From the NCBI RefSeq assembly GCF_002224245.2, contig NZ_NKHK02000006.1, positions 62,001 through 126,000 on the forward strand: a stretch of DNA of 64,000 nucleotides. Direction: 5' to 3'. The notes under the pieces are model-generated. The model made no database searches. It saw only the letters and a program-made list of their open reading frames with translations, and was not told the DNA's origin. A program made the position numbers and the translations under genes. Source of the stretch: Moraxella sp. VT-16-12 (GTDB lineage: Bacteria > Pseudomonadota > Gammaproteobacteria > Pseudomonadales > Moraxellaceae). Shown here in pieces: positions 9,575 through 18,233 of the stretch (position 1 is the first letter of the stretch; the number at the start of each line of letters is the position of its first letter).

Positions 9575-12127
9575 ATGAAATTAAGTAGCAAAGATAATCA
9601 GTGTGGTATTTTAAAGCCTTTGGCGGTTTCGGTGTCTTCTTGCTTGCTATTTGCTTGTGCTAGCACGCCATCTCACATGACTGCCAATACAAATACGGTG
9701 GCTATTCCTACTAAAACAGATGTGCCTGTTACGCCTGATATTGTTCCGAGCCAAGATGATTTTACAGGGGTGTTGGACCAAGCCACGCTTGATGAACTTG
9801 AAGATTTGCTATTTGCTACTGACATGAGTATGGTGGAAGGAGACCGCTTAACGGTACAGCGTTATGGCAATTTGTGGGACAGGGTGCGTCTTGGTTATCG
9901 CATGAATCATGTACAAAATAGGCGTGTAGAAGCCCAAAAATCATGGTTTTATAGTCGCCAAGATTATCTTAATCGTCTGACTGCCCGCACATCTCGCTAT
10001 CTATATTATACAGTTACCGAAGCAGAAAGACGTGGCATTCCTACCGAACTTGCCTTGTTGCCCATCATTGAAAGCTCATACGACCCATCTGCCACATCTA
10101 ATGCCGCCGCCGCAGGACTTTGGCAGTTTATTCCAAGTACAGGGCGAATTTATGGCTTAAACCAAAGCACCACCTATGATGGTCGTCGCGATATTATTGA
10201 ATCCACTCGTGCTGCTTATGATTTTTTAACCAGTTTGTATAATCAGTTTGGCTCATGGGAGCTGGCATTGGCAGCTTATAATGCAGGACCAGGAAGAGTT
10301 TCTCGTGCCATCAGTGCAAACCGTAATGCAGGTTTGCCAACCGATTATTGGTCGTTGCGTTTGCCAACAGAGACCATGAATTATGTGCCGCGTTTTATGG
10401 CGGTTGCTCAAATTGTCAAATCCCCAGAAAGTTATGGCGTGTCCTTACCAGCGATTGCTAACCACACGCATTTTAGAACAGTACCAACCAATTTTGGGGT
10501 CAGTCTTTATGACATTTCCCAAACCACTGGCGTGCCATTAGACGAACTTCGACTGTTAAACCCTGCTTTGATTAGCTTTAATGTGGATAGTGCAGGGCCA
10601 GGTAGGGTGGTCATCCCAAACAGTTTGCCTATCAGTGTTGATAGGAAAATAACTGACTTAAAAGGTTATGGTTATGGAGCATCGGCTTATGTGGCAAGTC
10701 AATATGTCGCTCCAAAAAATACTGCCATTCAAAACATCAATTCCGCCAGAGCGTTAGCATCGGTCAATGCTTTGCCGACAACCAGTGCTCAGGTAACTGC
10801 AAAAAATACCATCGTTCAAGAGCCAGCACTTACCAGTGAAGAGCGTGATTTTATCGCAGCCCAAATTCAAGCCCATACTGCCGATAATGTACAGCCCATA
10901 TCAGATGATGGTAATATTGAGCTGACTGCTTTGCAAACGGGTCAATCAGTACTAGAAGCTCGTGGCGAAACAAAAAGTCTTAGCTTTAATGCACCCAGTA
11001 CCGCCACCGCATCTGATGTTGCACCCAAAACACAGCCGTCTGATAAGCCATCTAACACACAAGTCTCCACCGTTCAATCGCCCCCGCCCCCACCATCAAA
11101 TACTACCATTCCTGCCACTACTCAAACTAAGCCCAAGCCCACACCAGCTCCTGCCAAAGTGGAGCGTTATAAAGTGGTGGCAGGCGATACATTGATAGGT
11201 ATCGCCAATAAACATGGTTTAACGGTCGGTCAGCTTGCCAGCTATAATGGCATTTCTACCAACGCACAAGTGATTAATGGTCAAAGGTTGTGGCTTGTTC
11301 CTGGCAAGGTTAGTACGGTTACATCAAGCAACACCGCTCCTATCGCCAAGACCACCACTCATACTGTGCAAGCAGGTGAGAGCTTGACATCAATTGCTCG
11401 TAAATACAATACCACCGTTCAAGATGTCGCTGCCTTAAATGGGTTGTCTGTAACAGATGGTGTGCTGATTGACCAAAAACTTAAAGTCCCTGCCAGCATT
11501 AAGCCTGTGGCTACCAACACGCCAAAAACCACAGCACCACAACAGCCCAAAACAGAAAGCACGGTAAAATATACCATTGCATCAGGTGATAGTTTGACCA
11601 GTGTGGCAGCAAAATATAATGTCAGTATTGAAGCGTTGGCGGCTGCAAATAATATGTCTTCTGATGCAGGATTGGTGCGTGGTAAAACACTCATCATCCC
11701 CACCAAAGGCACGAAGACCGAACCTAAAAAAGCCGAACCCAAAAATGTGCAAAAAACACCCACGCAAACAACGCCTGTTAAAAAAGATGACCCAAAACCA
11801 GATGTTGCTCAGGGCAAGGTATTTAAATCCACTGAAAACTATACAGTACAATCAGGTGATACTTTGATTGGCTTGGCAAAAAAACATGGTGTGTCGGTCA
11901 ATGATTTGGCGGCGACAAACAGCCTAGCCACCAATGCTCAGCTAAAAAGAGGTCAGGTCATTAAACTGCCAAAACTGACGGACACTCATGTGGTAAAATC
12001 TGGCGAAAGTCTGACATCTATTGCAAAAAAGCACGGCATTAGTGTGGCAGAGCTTGCCAAGATGAATCAGATTGAGCCAACCACTACCCTAAAAATTGGG
12101 CAAAAAATCACAGTTCCTGCCAATTAG
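9575..12127 (+). CDS. mltD: membrane-bound lytic murein transglycosylase D with five LysM domains
   Basis: 850 residues. A lipoprotein-type signal ends LLFAC (Cys about 28). The SLT catalytic domain spans about 145-270, with catalytic Glu (about 166) in LLPIIESSYDPSA, then AAAGLWQFIPSTG and ALAAYNAGPGRV. A Pro/Thr-rich linker follows, then five C-terminal LysM repeats, each beginning like YKVVAGDTLIGIA or HTVQAGESLTSIA; E. coli MltD has two. MltD cleaves glycan strands to anhydromuropeptides from the outer membrane. LysM repeats bind peptidoglycan. It has its own promoter and terminator. Confidence 0.95.
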   Translation: MKLSSKDNQCGILKPLAVSVSSCLLFACASTPSHMTANTNTVAIPTKTDVPVTPDIVPSQDDFTGVLDQATLDELEDLLFATDMSMVEGDRLTVQRYGNLWDRVRLGYRMNHVQNRRVEAQKSWFYSRQDYLNRLTARTSRYLYYTVTEAERRGIPTELALLPIIESSYDPSATSNAAAAGLWQFIPSTGRIYGLNQSTTYDGRRDIIESTRAAYDFLTSLYNQFGSWELALAAYNAGPGRVSRAISANRNAGLPTDYWSLRLPTETMNYVPRFMAVAQIVKSPESYGVSLPAIANHTHFRTVPTNFGVSLYDISQTTGVPLDELRLLNPALISFNVDSAGPGRVVIPNSLPISVDRKITDLKGYGYGASAYVASQYVAPKNTAIQNINSARALASVNALPTTSAQVTAKNTIVQEPALTSEERDFIAAQIQAHTADNVQPISDDGNIELTALQTGQSVLEARGETKSLSFNAPSTATASDVAPKTQPSDKPSNTQVSTVQSPPPPPSNTTIPATTQTKPKPTPAPAKVERYKVVAGDTLIGIANKHGLTVGQLASYNGISTNAQVINGQRLWLVPGKVSTVTSSNTAPIAKTTTHTVQAGESLTSIARKYNTTVQDVAALNGLSVTDGVLIDQKLKVPASIKPVATNTPKTTAPQQPKTESTVKYTIASGDSLTSVAAKYNVSIEALAAANNMSSDAGLVRGKTLIIPTKGTKTEPKKAEPKNVQKTPTQTTPVKKDDPKPDVAQGKVFKSTENYTVQSGDTLIGLAKKHGVSVNDLAATNSLATNAQLKRGQVIKLPKLTDTHVVKSGESLTSIAKKHGISVAELAKMNQIEPTTTLKIGQKITVPAN

Positions 12128-12136
12128 CCAGTTTTG

Positions 12137-12165
12137 AATACGCTCCTATTGGGGCGTATTTTTTT
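12137..12165 (+). terminator. mltD rho-independent terminator
   Basis: Stem AATACGCTCC / GGGGCGTATT (one G-T wobble) with loop TATT is followed by a T-run, 10 bp after the mltD stop. Confidence 0.85.
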
Positions 12166-12184
12166 GGGAATCAGTCGGACAAAA

Positions 12185-12209
12185 AAACCACCCTTAAAAA
12201 GAGTGGTTT
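12185..12209 (-). terminator. rpmB-rpmG terminator
   Basis: Read leftward, AAACCACTCT pairs with AGGGTGGTTT across a short T/A-rich loop and runs into seven T. It lies 41 bp after the rpmG stop. Confidence 0.8.
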
Positions 12210-12250
12210 GCACAAAATCAATATGTGTTTATACTGCCATGACGGTCAGG

Positions 12251-12406
12251 TTATTTGATTTTTGCTTCTTTAAAAAGCACGTGTTGGCGGATTTTTGGGT
12301 CAAATTTTTTGATTTCCATTTTGCCAGGCATGGTGCGTTTGTTTTTGGTGGTGGTGTAAAAATACCCAGTGCCAGCCGTAGAAACGAGTTTAATTTTATC
12401 TCTCAT
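12251..12406 (-). CDS. rpmG: 50S ribosomal protein L33
   Basis: 51 codons, found by translating the reverse strand. It reads [20 protein letters not shown], then [17 protein letters not shown] and [13 protein letters not shown]. This is the complete bL33 of the zinc-free type: the CxxC pairs of the other L33 paralogue type are absent. It is a structural protein of the large ribosomal subunit near the E site. It follows rpmB by 20 bp, the standard rpmB-rpmG operon, and is followed by a strong terminator. Confidence 0.97.
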   Translation of the reverse strand: MRDKIKLVSTAGTGYFYTTTKNKRTMPGKMEIKKFDPKIRQHVLFKEAKIK

Positions 12407-12426
12407 GATACTATCCTTTTGCTAAA

Positions 12427-12663
12427 TTAAATCTTTTGACCCTGAGCACGCAAATCAGCAAGCACTTTTTCAATGCCGTGCTTATCAATGATACGCATAC
12501 CTTTTGAAGACACACGAAGACGCACAAAACGGTTTTCAGACTCTACCCAAAAACGATGGTTGTGCAGGTTTGGCAAGAAACGACGACGAGTCTTGTTGTT
12601 AGCATGGGATACGTTGTTGCCTACAAGCGGACGCTTTCCAGTTACTTGGCATACACGAGACAT
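12427..12663 (-). CDS. rpmB: 50S ribosomal protein L28
   Basis: 78 residues, the usual bL28 length, with [21 protein letters not shown] and a basic core ([18 protein letters not shown]). A GGAGTTC ribosome-binding site precedes the ATG. First gene of rpmB-rpmG. Its strong promoter lies about 180 bp upstream, leaving a leader of roughly 170 nt in which no known structure was recognised. Confidence 0.98.
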   Translation of the reverse strand: MSRVCQVTGKRPLVGNNVSHANNKTRRRFLPNLHNHRFWVESENRFVRLRVSSKGMRIIDKHGIEKVLADLRAQGQKI

Positions 12664-12841
12664 GATGAACTCCTATATTACAATGATGGCACGGATATTG
12701 AGCGGTATCGGTTGTGCCGTTTAAATAATCACCATAAATTAGGTATGGACTAGGTGGCTTATTTAAACTTTTAAGTGATGCCACTTTTGTTTATCATAAA
12801 GGCGATGATAATAAAAAGATAGCAGAAAAATCAAAGCCCAA

Positions 12842-12870
12842 ATTATACGCTAATTTTACTTATCTTTCAA
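12842..12870 (-). promoter_or_regulatory. rpmBG promoter
   Basis: Read leftward, TTGAAA, 17 bp, TATAAT, with no in-frame gene between it and rpmB. Near-consensus strength is expected for a ribosomal protein operon. Confidence 0.75.
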
Positions 12871-12907
12871 GCAAAATTTTAAAATTTGGGCAATTTTATG
12901 GCAAAAA

Positions 12908-13249
12908 TTAACGTGGGCTTAGGGCATTGATGGTCATACCAATGCCTTGCCAGCCATAGTACATAAAATTACGAATGTTAGCATGGTCTGTACCATTGGG
13001 AGAATTAAGCACTGCTTGATAGTGTTCACCAAACAGTTTTAGGGTATCCAACTGATTTAAACCATGCAACTTGGCAAAGCTAAACACTTTGGCAGAGCCT
13101 TCATTAGTGCCGGCGGGATTGACCACTTCGCCATTATAAAACTCAATGGGATGGTATGAATAATGACCATCTATATGAGCAATCACATCTTTAAAGCTAA
13201 GTTCGCCAGATTCTAGCTCATAAAGTAGCTTAGAGACTTCAGTGTTCAT
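12908..13249 (-). CDS. HopJ type III effector family protein
   Basis: 113 residues matching the HopJ-family pattern, with FYNGEVVNPAGTNEGSAKVF, LFGEHYQAVLNSPNGTDHANIRNFM and a WQGI near the end. The family is named after a Pseudomonas syringae effector, but many non-pathogens carry it and no type III secretion genes are present here, so an effector role is unlikely; function unknown. It starts 8 bp after csrA and is probably in the same transcript. Confidence 0.85.
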   Translation of the reverse strand: MNTEVSKLLYELESGELSFKDVIAHIDGHYSYHPIEFYNGEVVNPAGTNEGSAKVFSFAKLHGLNQLDTLKLFGEHYQAVLNSPNGTDHANIRNFMYYGWQGIGMTINALSPR

Positions 13250-13257
13250 GATAAATC

Positions 13258-13503
13258 CTAGCGGTTAAAGTAATCGTCATCAAATGATGGTGGGGCAAAG
13301 TTACCTTGTTCTAGGTGGCTCATGTGCATTTGCATGGAGCGTTCGTGTTGAATGCGTTGATAAATTTCTTCTCGGTGTACAGCGATGTCTTTGGGGGCAT
13401 TGACACCTAGGCGAACTTGGTTGCCTTTAACGCCAAGTACAGTAACGCTAACTTCATTACCAATCATTAAGGTTTCACCAACACGGCGAGTTAGGATTAA
13501 CAT
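13258..13503 (-). CDS. csrA: carbon storage regulator CsrA/RsmA
   Basis: 81 residues. The conserved core is complete: [47 protein letters not shown], including the two RNA-binding edges (strand 1 and the region around VHREEI). A polar tail of about 20 residues follows, longer than E. coli CsrA (61). CsrA dimers bind GGA motifs in mRNA leaders and control translation and stability. It follows lysC, as in Pseudomonas (alaS-lysC-csrA/rsmA). The ribosome-binding site AAGGAG sits in the loop of a small hairpin, suggesting self-control. Confidence 0.97.
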   Translation of the reverse strand: MLILTRRVGETLMIGNEVSVTVLGVKGNQVRLGVNAPKDIAVHREEIYQRIQHERSMQMHMSHLEQGNFAPPSFDDDYFNR

Positions 13504-13504
13504 A

Positions 13505-13519
13505 ATAGCTCCTTGCTAT
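13505..13519 (-). promoter_or_regulatory. candidate CsrA autoregulatory hairpin over the csrA ribosome-binding site
   Basis: The mRNA reads ATAGC-AAGGA-GCTAT: a perfect 5-bp stem whose loop carries GGA, part of the Shine-Dalgarno AAGGAG. It ends 1 base before the start codon. GGA in a hairpin loop over the ribosome-binding site is the known form of CsrA targets. Binding here is inferred. Confidence 0.6.
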
Positions 13520-13541
13520 ATCAACAATATAAAAATAATAA

Positions 13542-13582
13542 AAGTTACCCAATTGGTTATTATAAAACTTCTTGGGTAACTT
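13542..13582 (-). terminator. inverted repeat downstream of lysC; possible terminator or operator
   Basis: AAGTTACCCAA and TTGGGTAACTT form a perfect 11-bp stem with a 19-nt loop. On the lysC strand it is followed by TTATTATTTTT. It could terminate lysC, act as an operator for csrA, or both. Confidence 0.5.
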
Positions 13583-13587
13583 GTCAG
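13559..13587 (-). promoter_or_regulatory. csrA promoter inside an inverted repeat
   Basis: Read leftward, CTGACA (13582-13587), 17 bp, TATAAT (13559-13564). The -10 lies in the loop of a perfect 11-bp inverted repeat (13542-13552 and 13572-13582). Confidence 0.65.
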
Positions 13588-13664
13588 CCATTTTTATAAA
13601 AATTTACGCAATCATCATCATTGGTAAATTTTATTGTTACATTGCCAAATGCTTTAACAGACGA

Positions 13665-14951
13665 TTATAAAGTGGCTACTTTGCTTTCACCATCTTCACG
13701 GTCAAGCCCAAAGGCAGTGTGCAGTGATTTGACGGCTTTTTCTAAATGTTCTTCTTTAATCAGCACAGAAACTTTAATCTCTGAGGTGGAAATCATTTGC
13801 AAGTTGATGTTTTGTGATGCCAATGTTTCAAACATTTTACTTGCCACACCAGCATGAGAACGCATGCCGACACCCACGATAGAGACTTTAACCACATCGT
13901 CTGTACCGATGATTTGGGTTGCTCCGATGTCATCTTTGACTTTTTCGTTAAGGATTTTTAGGGCTTTATCAAAATCGCCACGTGGCACAGTAAAGGTAAA
14001 GTCGGTTACGCCATTTTCGGAGATGTTTTGGATAATCATGTCCACTTCAATATTGGCTTTGCCGATGGGGCTGAGAATGGCAGAAGCAATGCCCGGGCGG
14101 TCAGGCACGCCAAGTACGACAATTTTGGCTTCATCACGGTTAAAGGCAATGCCTGAAATTACGGCACGTTCCATATCATCTCCTTCATCAACGGTAATTA
14201 GTGTACCGACATTTTGTTTAAATTCATCATCAAAAGCCCCATCTGTGCCTTCATCAAAACTAGACAGCACACGAAGTGGCACTTTGTATTTACCTGCAAA
14301 TTCTACTGAGCGGATTTGTAGGACTTTTGAGCCAAGGCTTGCCATTTCTAGCATTTCTTCAAAAGTGATTTTGGATAATTTTTTTGCTTTGGAGCTAACT
14401 CGTGGGTCAGTGGTATAAACGCCGTCCACATCTGTATAAATTTGGCATTCATCAGCACCAATGGCAGCAGCAATGGCAACACCTGTGGTGTCCGAACCGC
14501 CACGACCAAGTGTGGTCAAATCATTGTGTTCATTTACGCCTTGAAAGCCCGCCACAATCAATACTTTGCCACTGTCTAACTCTTGTTTTAGGTGCTCAGC
14601 ATCAATGTGTTCAATGCGTGCTTTGGTGTGCGTGTTGTCAGTTTTGATGGCAACTTGGCGACCAGTCATGGATTTTGCTTCTACGCCCAAATCTTTAAGT
14701 GCCATGGCAAGTAAAGCGATGGACACTTGCTCGCCCGTGGCAACCATCTGGTCATATTCACGGGGGTCAGGGTCGCTACTGATTTGGCGAGCCAAGTCAA
14801 TTAAGCGGTTGGTTTCGCCACTCATGGCAGAGACCACCACCACCACCTGATGACCGTGGTCGTGCCAACGTTTGACACGTTGGGCGACATTTTTAATGCG
14901 ATTGGTGTTACCCATAGAAGTACCACCATATTTTTGTACGATTAACGCCAT
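13665..14951 (-). CDS. lysC: aspartate kinase
   Basis: 428 residues, monofunctional. The N-terminal kinase begins ALIVQKYGGTSMGN and has GRGGSDTTGVAIAAAI (about 155-170). A C-terminal pair of ACT domains follows from about 265 (GIASAILSPIGKANIEVDMIIQN and a second ACT with SIVGVGMRSHAGVASKMFE), the usual allosteric lysine/threonine sensor. It phosphorylates aspartate at the entry to lysine, threonine, methionine and diaminopimelate synthesis. It lies between alaS and csrA, the conserved order. An AT-only hairpin lies upstream; no lysine riboswitch was seen. Confidence 0.96.
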   Translation of the reverse strand: MALIVQKYGGTSMGNTNRIKNVAQRVKRWHDHGHQVVVVVSAMSGETNRLIDLARQISSDPDPREYDQMVATGEQVSIALLAMALKDLGVEAKSMTGRQVAIKTDNTHTKARIEHIDAEHLKQELDSGKVLIVAGFQGVNEHNDLTTLGRGGSDTTGVAIAAAIGADECQIYTDVDGVYTTDPRVSSKAKKLSKITFEEMLEMASLGSKVLQIRSVEFAGKYKVPLRVLSSFDEGTDGAFDDEFKQNVGTLITVDEGDDMERAVISGIAFNRDEAKIVVLGVPDRPGIASAILSPIGKANIEVDMIIQNISENGVTDFTFTVPRGDFDKALKILNEKVKDDIGATQIIGTDDVVKVSIVGVGMRSHAGVASKMFETLASQNINLQMISTSEIKVSVLIKEEHLEKAVKSLHTAFGLDREDGESKVATL

Positions 14952-14990
14952 TATCGTTGCCTTTTTAATTTAAAGGGGTTAAAAAATAAA

Positions 14991-15039
14991 ATTATAACTG
15001 AATTAATTTTTAAAATAAACTGATAAATTTATTTTAAAA
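14991..15039 (-). promoter_or_regulatory. lysC upstream region with palindrome and -10 element
   Basis: Read leftward there is a perfect 12-bp inverted repeat, TTTTAAAATAAA and TTTATTTTAAAA with an 8-nt spacer (15008-15039), then TATAAT (14991-14996), then the lysC ATG at 14951. The palindrome overlaps where a -35 would lie. It may be an operator or a weak alaS terminator. Confidence 0.45.
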
Positions 15040-15084
15040 TTTTATAAATAAGAGAATATTTAGCAACATACTAAATATATCTAT

Positions 15085-17748
15085 TTATGTCAAATCTGCA
15101 CTGAGTTTTTTGGTTAAGTCCGCCAAAATATTGTTAAGATTGGCAGATTTTGGCGCACCACCTTGGGCATAGTCTGCTTTACCGCCACCTTTACCGCCAA
15201 GCTCACCTGCCAAATGACGGATAATATCGCCCGCTTTGACTTTGTCGGTCAGATTTTTTGCCACGCTGGCTGACAGTGCCAAATCATCTGTTTCGCCTAC
15301 CAGTACGATGATGGCATTATCAAGGCGAGATTTGGCGGTGTCCATCAGTCCACGAATGGCTTTTGCATCCACACCGTCTGCCTTAGCAACCAGTAATTTG
15401 GCATTGCCCACGTCAATGGTGTGTTCTAGTAATGACACGATTTGCAAACTGGCAAGTTTTTGTTCGGCTCGTTCTAGCTGTTTTTCAAGCTCACGGTTTT
15501 TATCGGATAAAGCACCAATACGCACGCTAATTTCATTACGTTTGGCTTTGAAATTGTTTGCCAAATCGCCCAAAATTTGCTCACCTGTTTGTACATAACG
15601 CACCGCTCCCATGCCTGTCAAAGCTTCAATACGGCGAATACCTGACGCAATGCCGCTTTCGGAGACGATTTTAAACAGCCCAATGTCGCCTGTTTGTGCC
15701 ACATGGATACCACCGCACAACTCAATGGAAAAAGTAGAGTTATCGGCATTTGTTCCCATGGTCAAAACACGCACCACATCACCGTATTTCTCACCAAACA
15801 AAGCCATCGCCCCTTTGCCAATCGCTTCATCAATGGGTAGGTATTCAATTTGTACGGGGGTGTTTTTTTGGATTTGTTCGTTTACCATGCGTTCAATTTG
15901 TGTCAGTTCATCATGACTGATGGGTTTGTCATAAGAAAAATCAAAACGCAACACTTCTGCTGATACCAGCGAGCCTTTTTGGGTAACGCCTGTGCCTAGT
16001 ATCTGCCTTAAACTGGCGTGCAATAGGTGGGTGGCGGAGTGATTTTTGGCAGAAGCACGGCGAATATCGGCAATCACTTGGGCGTTGGCAGGCTGATTTG
16101 GGGTGATTTGTCCCATTTTGACTGTGCCATAGTGGATAATGGCTGTGCTTGATTTTTTGGTATCTTCCACAAAAAATACCCCTGTGGACGTACTAATCTC
16201 ACCAGTTTCGCCCGCTTGTCCGCCCCCTTCGGCATAAAATGGCGTGGCAGATAGCACAACCACCCCTTCTTCGCCTTCGTTAAGGCGTTCTACTGCTTTG
16301 CCATTTTGGTAAATGCCAACGATTTGGCTTTGGTTATCCAATAAGTCATAACCAACAAATTCTGTGGGCGTGTCCACCTTGATGGCATTGCTATAATCCA
16401 CATCAAATTTACCTGCTTCTCTGGCACGAGTACGCTGAGCTTGCATACAGACATCAAACCCTGCTTCATCAATACTCACGCCACGTTCACGAGCAATATC
16501 GGCGGTCAAGTCGGTTGGAAAACCATAAGTATCATACAGTTTAAATACTGTCTCACCTGTCAAAGTGTCGCCATCTGTCAGATTTTCTAACTCTGCTGAT
16601 AGCAGGCGTAAACCTTGGGCAAGCGTTTTGGCAAACTGCTCTTCTTCTTTTAGGATAACGCTGGCAATCTCATCTTGTTTTTCGCTAAGTTGCGGATAAG
16701 CATCACCCATTTCTTTGACCAAAGCAGGCACCAGTTTGTAAAGGAAATTACCTGTTGCCCCAAGTTTGTTGCCATGACGTACGGCACGGCGGATGATACG
16801 ACGCAGTACATAGCCACGACCTTCATTGCTAGGATGTACGCCATCAGCGATTAAAAATGACACCGCACGAATGTGGTCAGCTACTACCTTAAAGGATGGT
16901 TCATAGGTGCTGGGTACGCCAATGATGTTGGCGGTAGCGTCCATCAGATTGACAAATAAATCAACTTCATAGTTGCCGTGTTTGCCCTGCATGACTGAGC
17001 TGATACGCTCTAAGCCCATGCCTGTATCTACTGATGGTTTGGGTAGTGGCTCTAATGTACCGTCTTTTTGGCGATTAAACTGCATAAATACACAGTTCCA
17101 AACTTCCACATAGCGGTCGCCATCTTCGTCAGGCGTGCCGGGCAATCCACCCGCCACGTGCTCACCGTAATCATAAAAAATCTCTGAACAAGGCCCACAA
17201 GGCCCTGTATCACCCATAGACCAAAAGTTATCTGACTGATACAAACCGCCTTTATCACCAATGCGGATAATTCGCTCAGGTGATAGCCCAATGTCTTTGT
17301 GCCAAATGTCATAAGCTTCATCATCGGTATGATATACCGTAACATATAAGCGGTCTTTGGGTAGGGCAAGCCAGTCATCACCCGTCAAAAACTCCCACGC
17401 AAATTTTAGGGCGTCTTGTTTAAAATAATCACCAAAGCTAAAATTACCAAGCATCTCAAAAAAAGTATGATGACGTGCCGTATAGCCAACATTATCAAGG
17501 TCGTTGTGTTTGCCACCTGCACGCACGCATTTTTGTGAAGTAACAGCACGGTCATAGTCTCGTTTTTCAAGTCCCAAAAAGGTGTCTTTAAACTGGTTCA
17601 TGCCCGCATTGGTAAAAAGCAATGTGGGGTCGTTATGTGGTATCAGTGATGATGATGAGACGTGTGTGTGATTTTTGCTTTTAAAAAAATCAATAAATGC
17701 CTGACGTACGTCATTAAGCTGCATGGTTTTGGTTGGAGTGTGAGTCAT
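15085..17748 (-). CDS. alaS: alanine--tRNA ligase
   Basis: 887 residues, typical bacterial AlaRS. The class II aminoacylation core is N-terminal (AFIDFFKSKNHTHVSSSSLIPHNDPTLLFTNAGM). The editing domain carries the zinc motif HSATHLLH (about 578) and the partner CGGIH (about 677). The C-Ala domain follows, with a glycine-rich end (GGKGGGKADYAQGG). It charges tRNA-Ala and edits Ser and Gly mischarges. The ATG follows AGGACATATC. It is read toward lysC with 133 bp between. Confidence 0.98.
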   Translation of the reverse strand: MTHTPTKTMQLNDVRQAFIDFFKSKNHTHVSSSSLIPHNDPTLLFTNAGMNQFKDTFLGLEKRDYDRAVTSQKCVRAGGKHNDLDNVGYTARHHTFFEMLGNFSFGDYFKQDALKFAWEFLTGDDWLALPKDRLYVTVYHTDDEAYDIWHKDIGLSPERIIRIGDKGGLYQSDNFWSMGDTGPCGPCSEIFYDYGEHVAGGLPGTPDEDGDRYVEVWNCVFMQFNRQKDGTLEPLPKPSVDTGMGLERISSVMQGKHGNYEVDLFVNLMDATANIIGVPSTYEPSFKVVADHIRAVSFLIADGVHPSNEGRGYVLRRIIRRAVRHGNKLGATGNFLYKLVPALVKEMGDAYPQLSEKQDEIASVILKEEEQFAKTLAQGLRLLSAELENLTDGDTLTGETVFKLYDTYGFPTDLTADIARERGVSIDEAGFDVCMQAQRTRAREAGKFDVDYSNAIKVDTPTEFVGYDLLDNQSQIVGIYQNGKAVERLNEGEEGVVVLSATPFYAEGGGQAGETGEISTSTGVFFVEDTKKSSTAIIHYGTVKMGQITPNQPANAQVIADIRRASAKNHSATHLLHASLRQILGTGVTQKGSLVSAEVLRFDFSYDKPISHDELTQIERMVNEQIQKNTPVQIEYLPIDEAIGKGAMALFGEKYGDVVRVLTMGTNADNSTFSIELCGGIHVAQTGDIGLFKIVSESGIASGIRRIEALTGMGAVRYVQTGEQILGDLANNFKAKRNEISVRIGALSDKNRELEKQLERAEQKLASLQIVSLLEHTIDVGNAKLLVAKADGVDAKAIRGLMDTAKSRLDNAIIVLVGETDDLALSASVAKNLTDKVKAGDIIRHLAGELGGKGGGKADYAQGGAPKSANLNNILADLTKKLSADLT

Positions 17749-17793
17749 GATATGTCCTGTTTTGAAAGCATTTGGTCTAAAAACAAATCGGTC

Positions 17794-17802
17794 ATTTTAT
17801 CA
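17794..17802 (-). promoter_or_regulatory. extended -10 element for alaS
   Basis: Read leftward, TGATAAAAT: TG, one base, TAAAAT. It lies about 45 bp upstream of the alaS start. No clear -35. Confidence 0.45.
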
Positions 17803-17903
17803 TAAACTAAAGCAAATAACAGTGATTTTGCAAAAAAAGAGAGTGGTTTTTTTTGGATAATACAAAAACCTTAAAAAATTTACGGATTTTTTGTAAAAAA
17901 GTA

Positions 17904-17932
17904 TTAACATTTTTGCAAAAAAGGTGTATAAC
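17904..17932 (+). promoter_or_regulatory. promoter for small membrane protein
   Basis: TTAACA (17904-17909), 17 bp, TATAAC (17927-17932), 33 bp before the ATG at 17966. Confidence 0.6.
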
Positions 17933-17965
17933 TATCACATATTCACAGCCATTAGGAGTTTTGCC

Positions 17966-18160
17966 ATGAATATGCCATTATTTAGTGCCATTTTTTCCAT
18001 TGCCTTTACTGTGTTGATTGGGGTGCTGATGGTAATTTTGTTTGTTAATGACTATGACAAGCCTTTGTATGTGTTTGGGGCGGTGGGGCTAGGAACACTG
18101 ATAAGCCTGCCAATTGCTTATGTGGTAACAAAAAAACTTAGCAACTTAGATGGTAAATAG
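17966..18160 (+). CDS. small two-helix inner-membrane protein of unknown function
   Basis: 64 residues from the ATG at 17966, chosen because TTAGGAG precedes it; a longer frame would start inside the promoter. Two hydrophobic helices (about 5-27 and 33-55) are joined by a short NDYDKP loop, and the end is basic (KKLSNLDGK). Similar short proteins are sometimes labelled CTP synthetase in databases, which is a mislabel: nothing here resembles that enzyme. It lies between alaS and the secretion-type ATPase with its own promoter. Confidence 0.7.
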   Translation: MNMPLFSAIFSIAFTVLIGVLMVILFVNDYDKPLYVFGAVGLGTLISLPIAYVVTKKLSNLDGK

Positions 18161-18193
18161 TTTGAAACTTTTTGGGTAAGTTGGTGCGATTTT

Positions 18194-18202
18194 TGCTAAA
18201 AT
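18194..18202 (+). promoter_or_regulatory. extended -10 element for the GspE/PilB-type ATPase gene
   Basis: TGCTAAAAT: TG, one base, TAAAAT, ending 31 bp before the ATG at 18234. No good -35. Confidence 0.45.
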
Positions 18203-18233
18203 GGTGAGATTATTTTAGGCTGTAAGGTATGTC

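Noticed and set aside
12908..13249. Type III secretion effector
   Set aside because: The HopJ family is widespread in non-pathogens and no type III apparatus or chaperone lies nearby.
14952..15084. Lysine riboswitch upstream of lysC
   Set aside because: The 133-bp gap is almost pure A/T and lacks the conserved five-helix core; only a simple palindrome is present.
13665..17748. alaS-lysC-csrA order as a novelty
   Set aside because: The same order is known in Pseudomonas, so it is conserved context.
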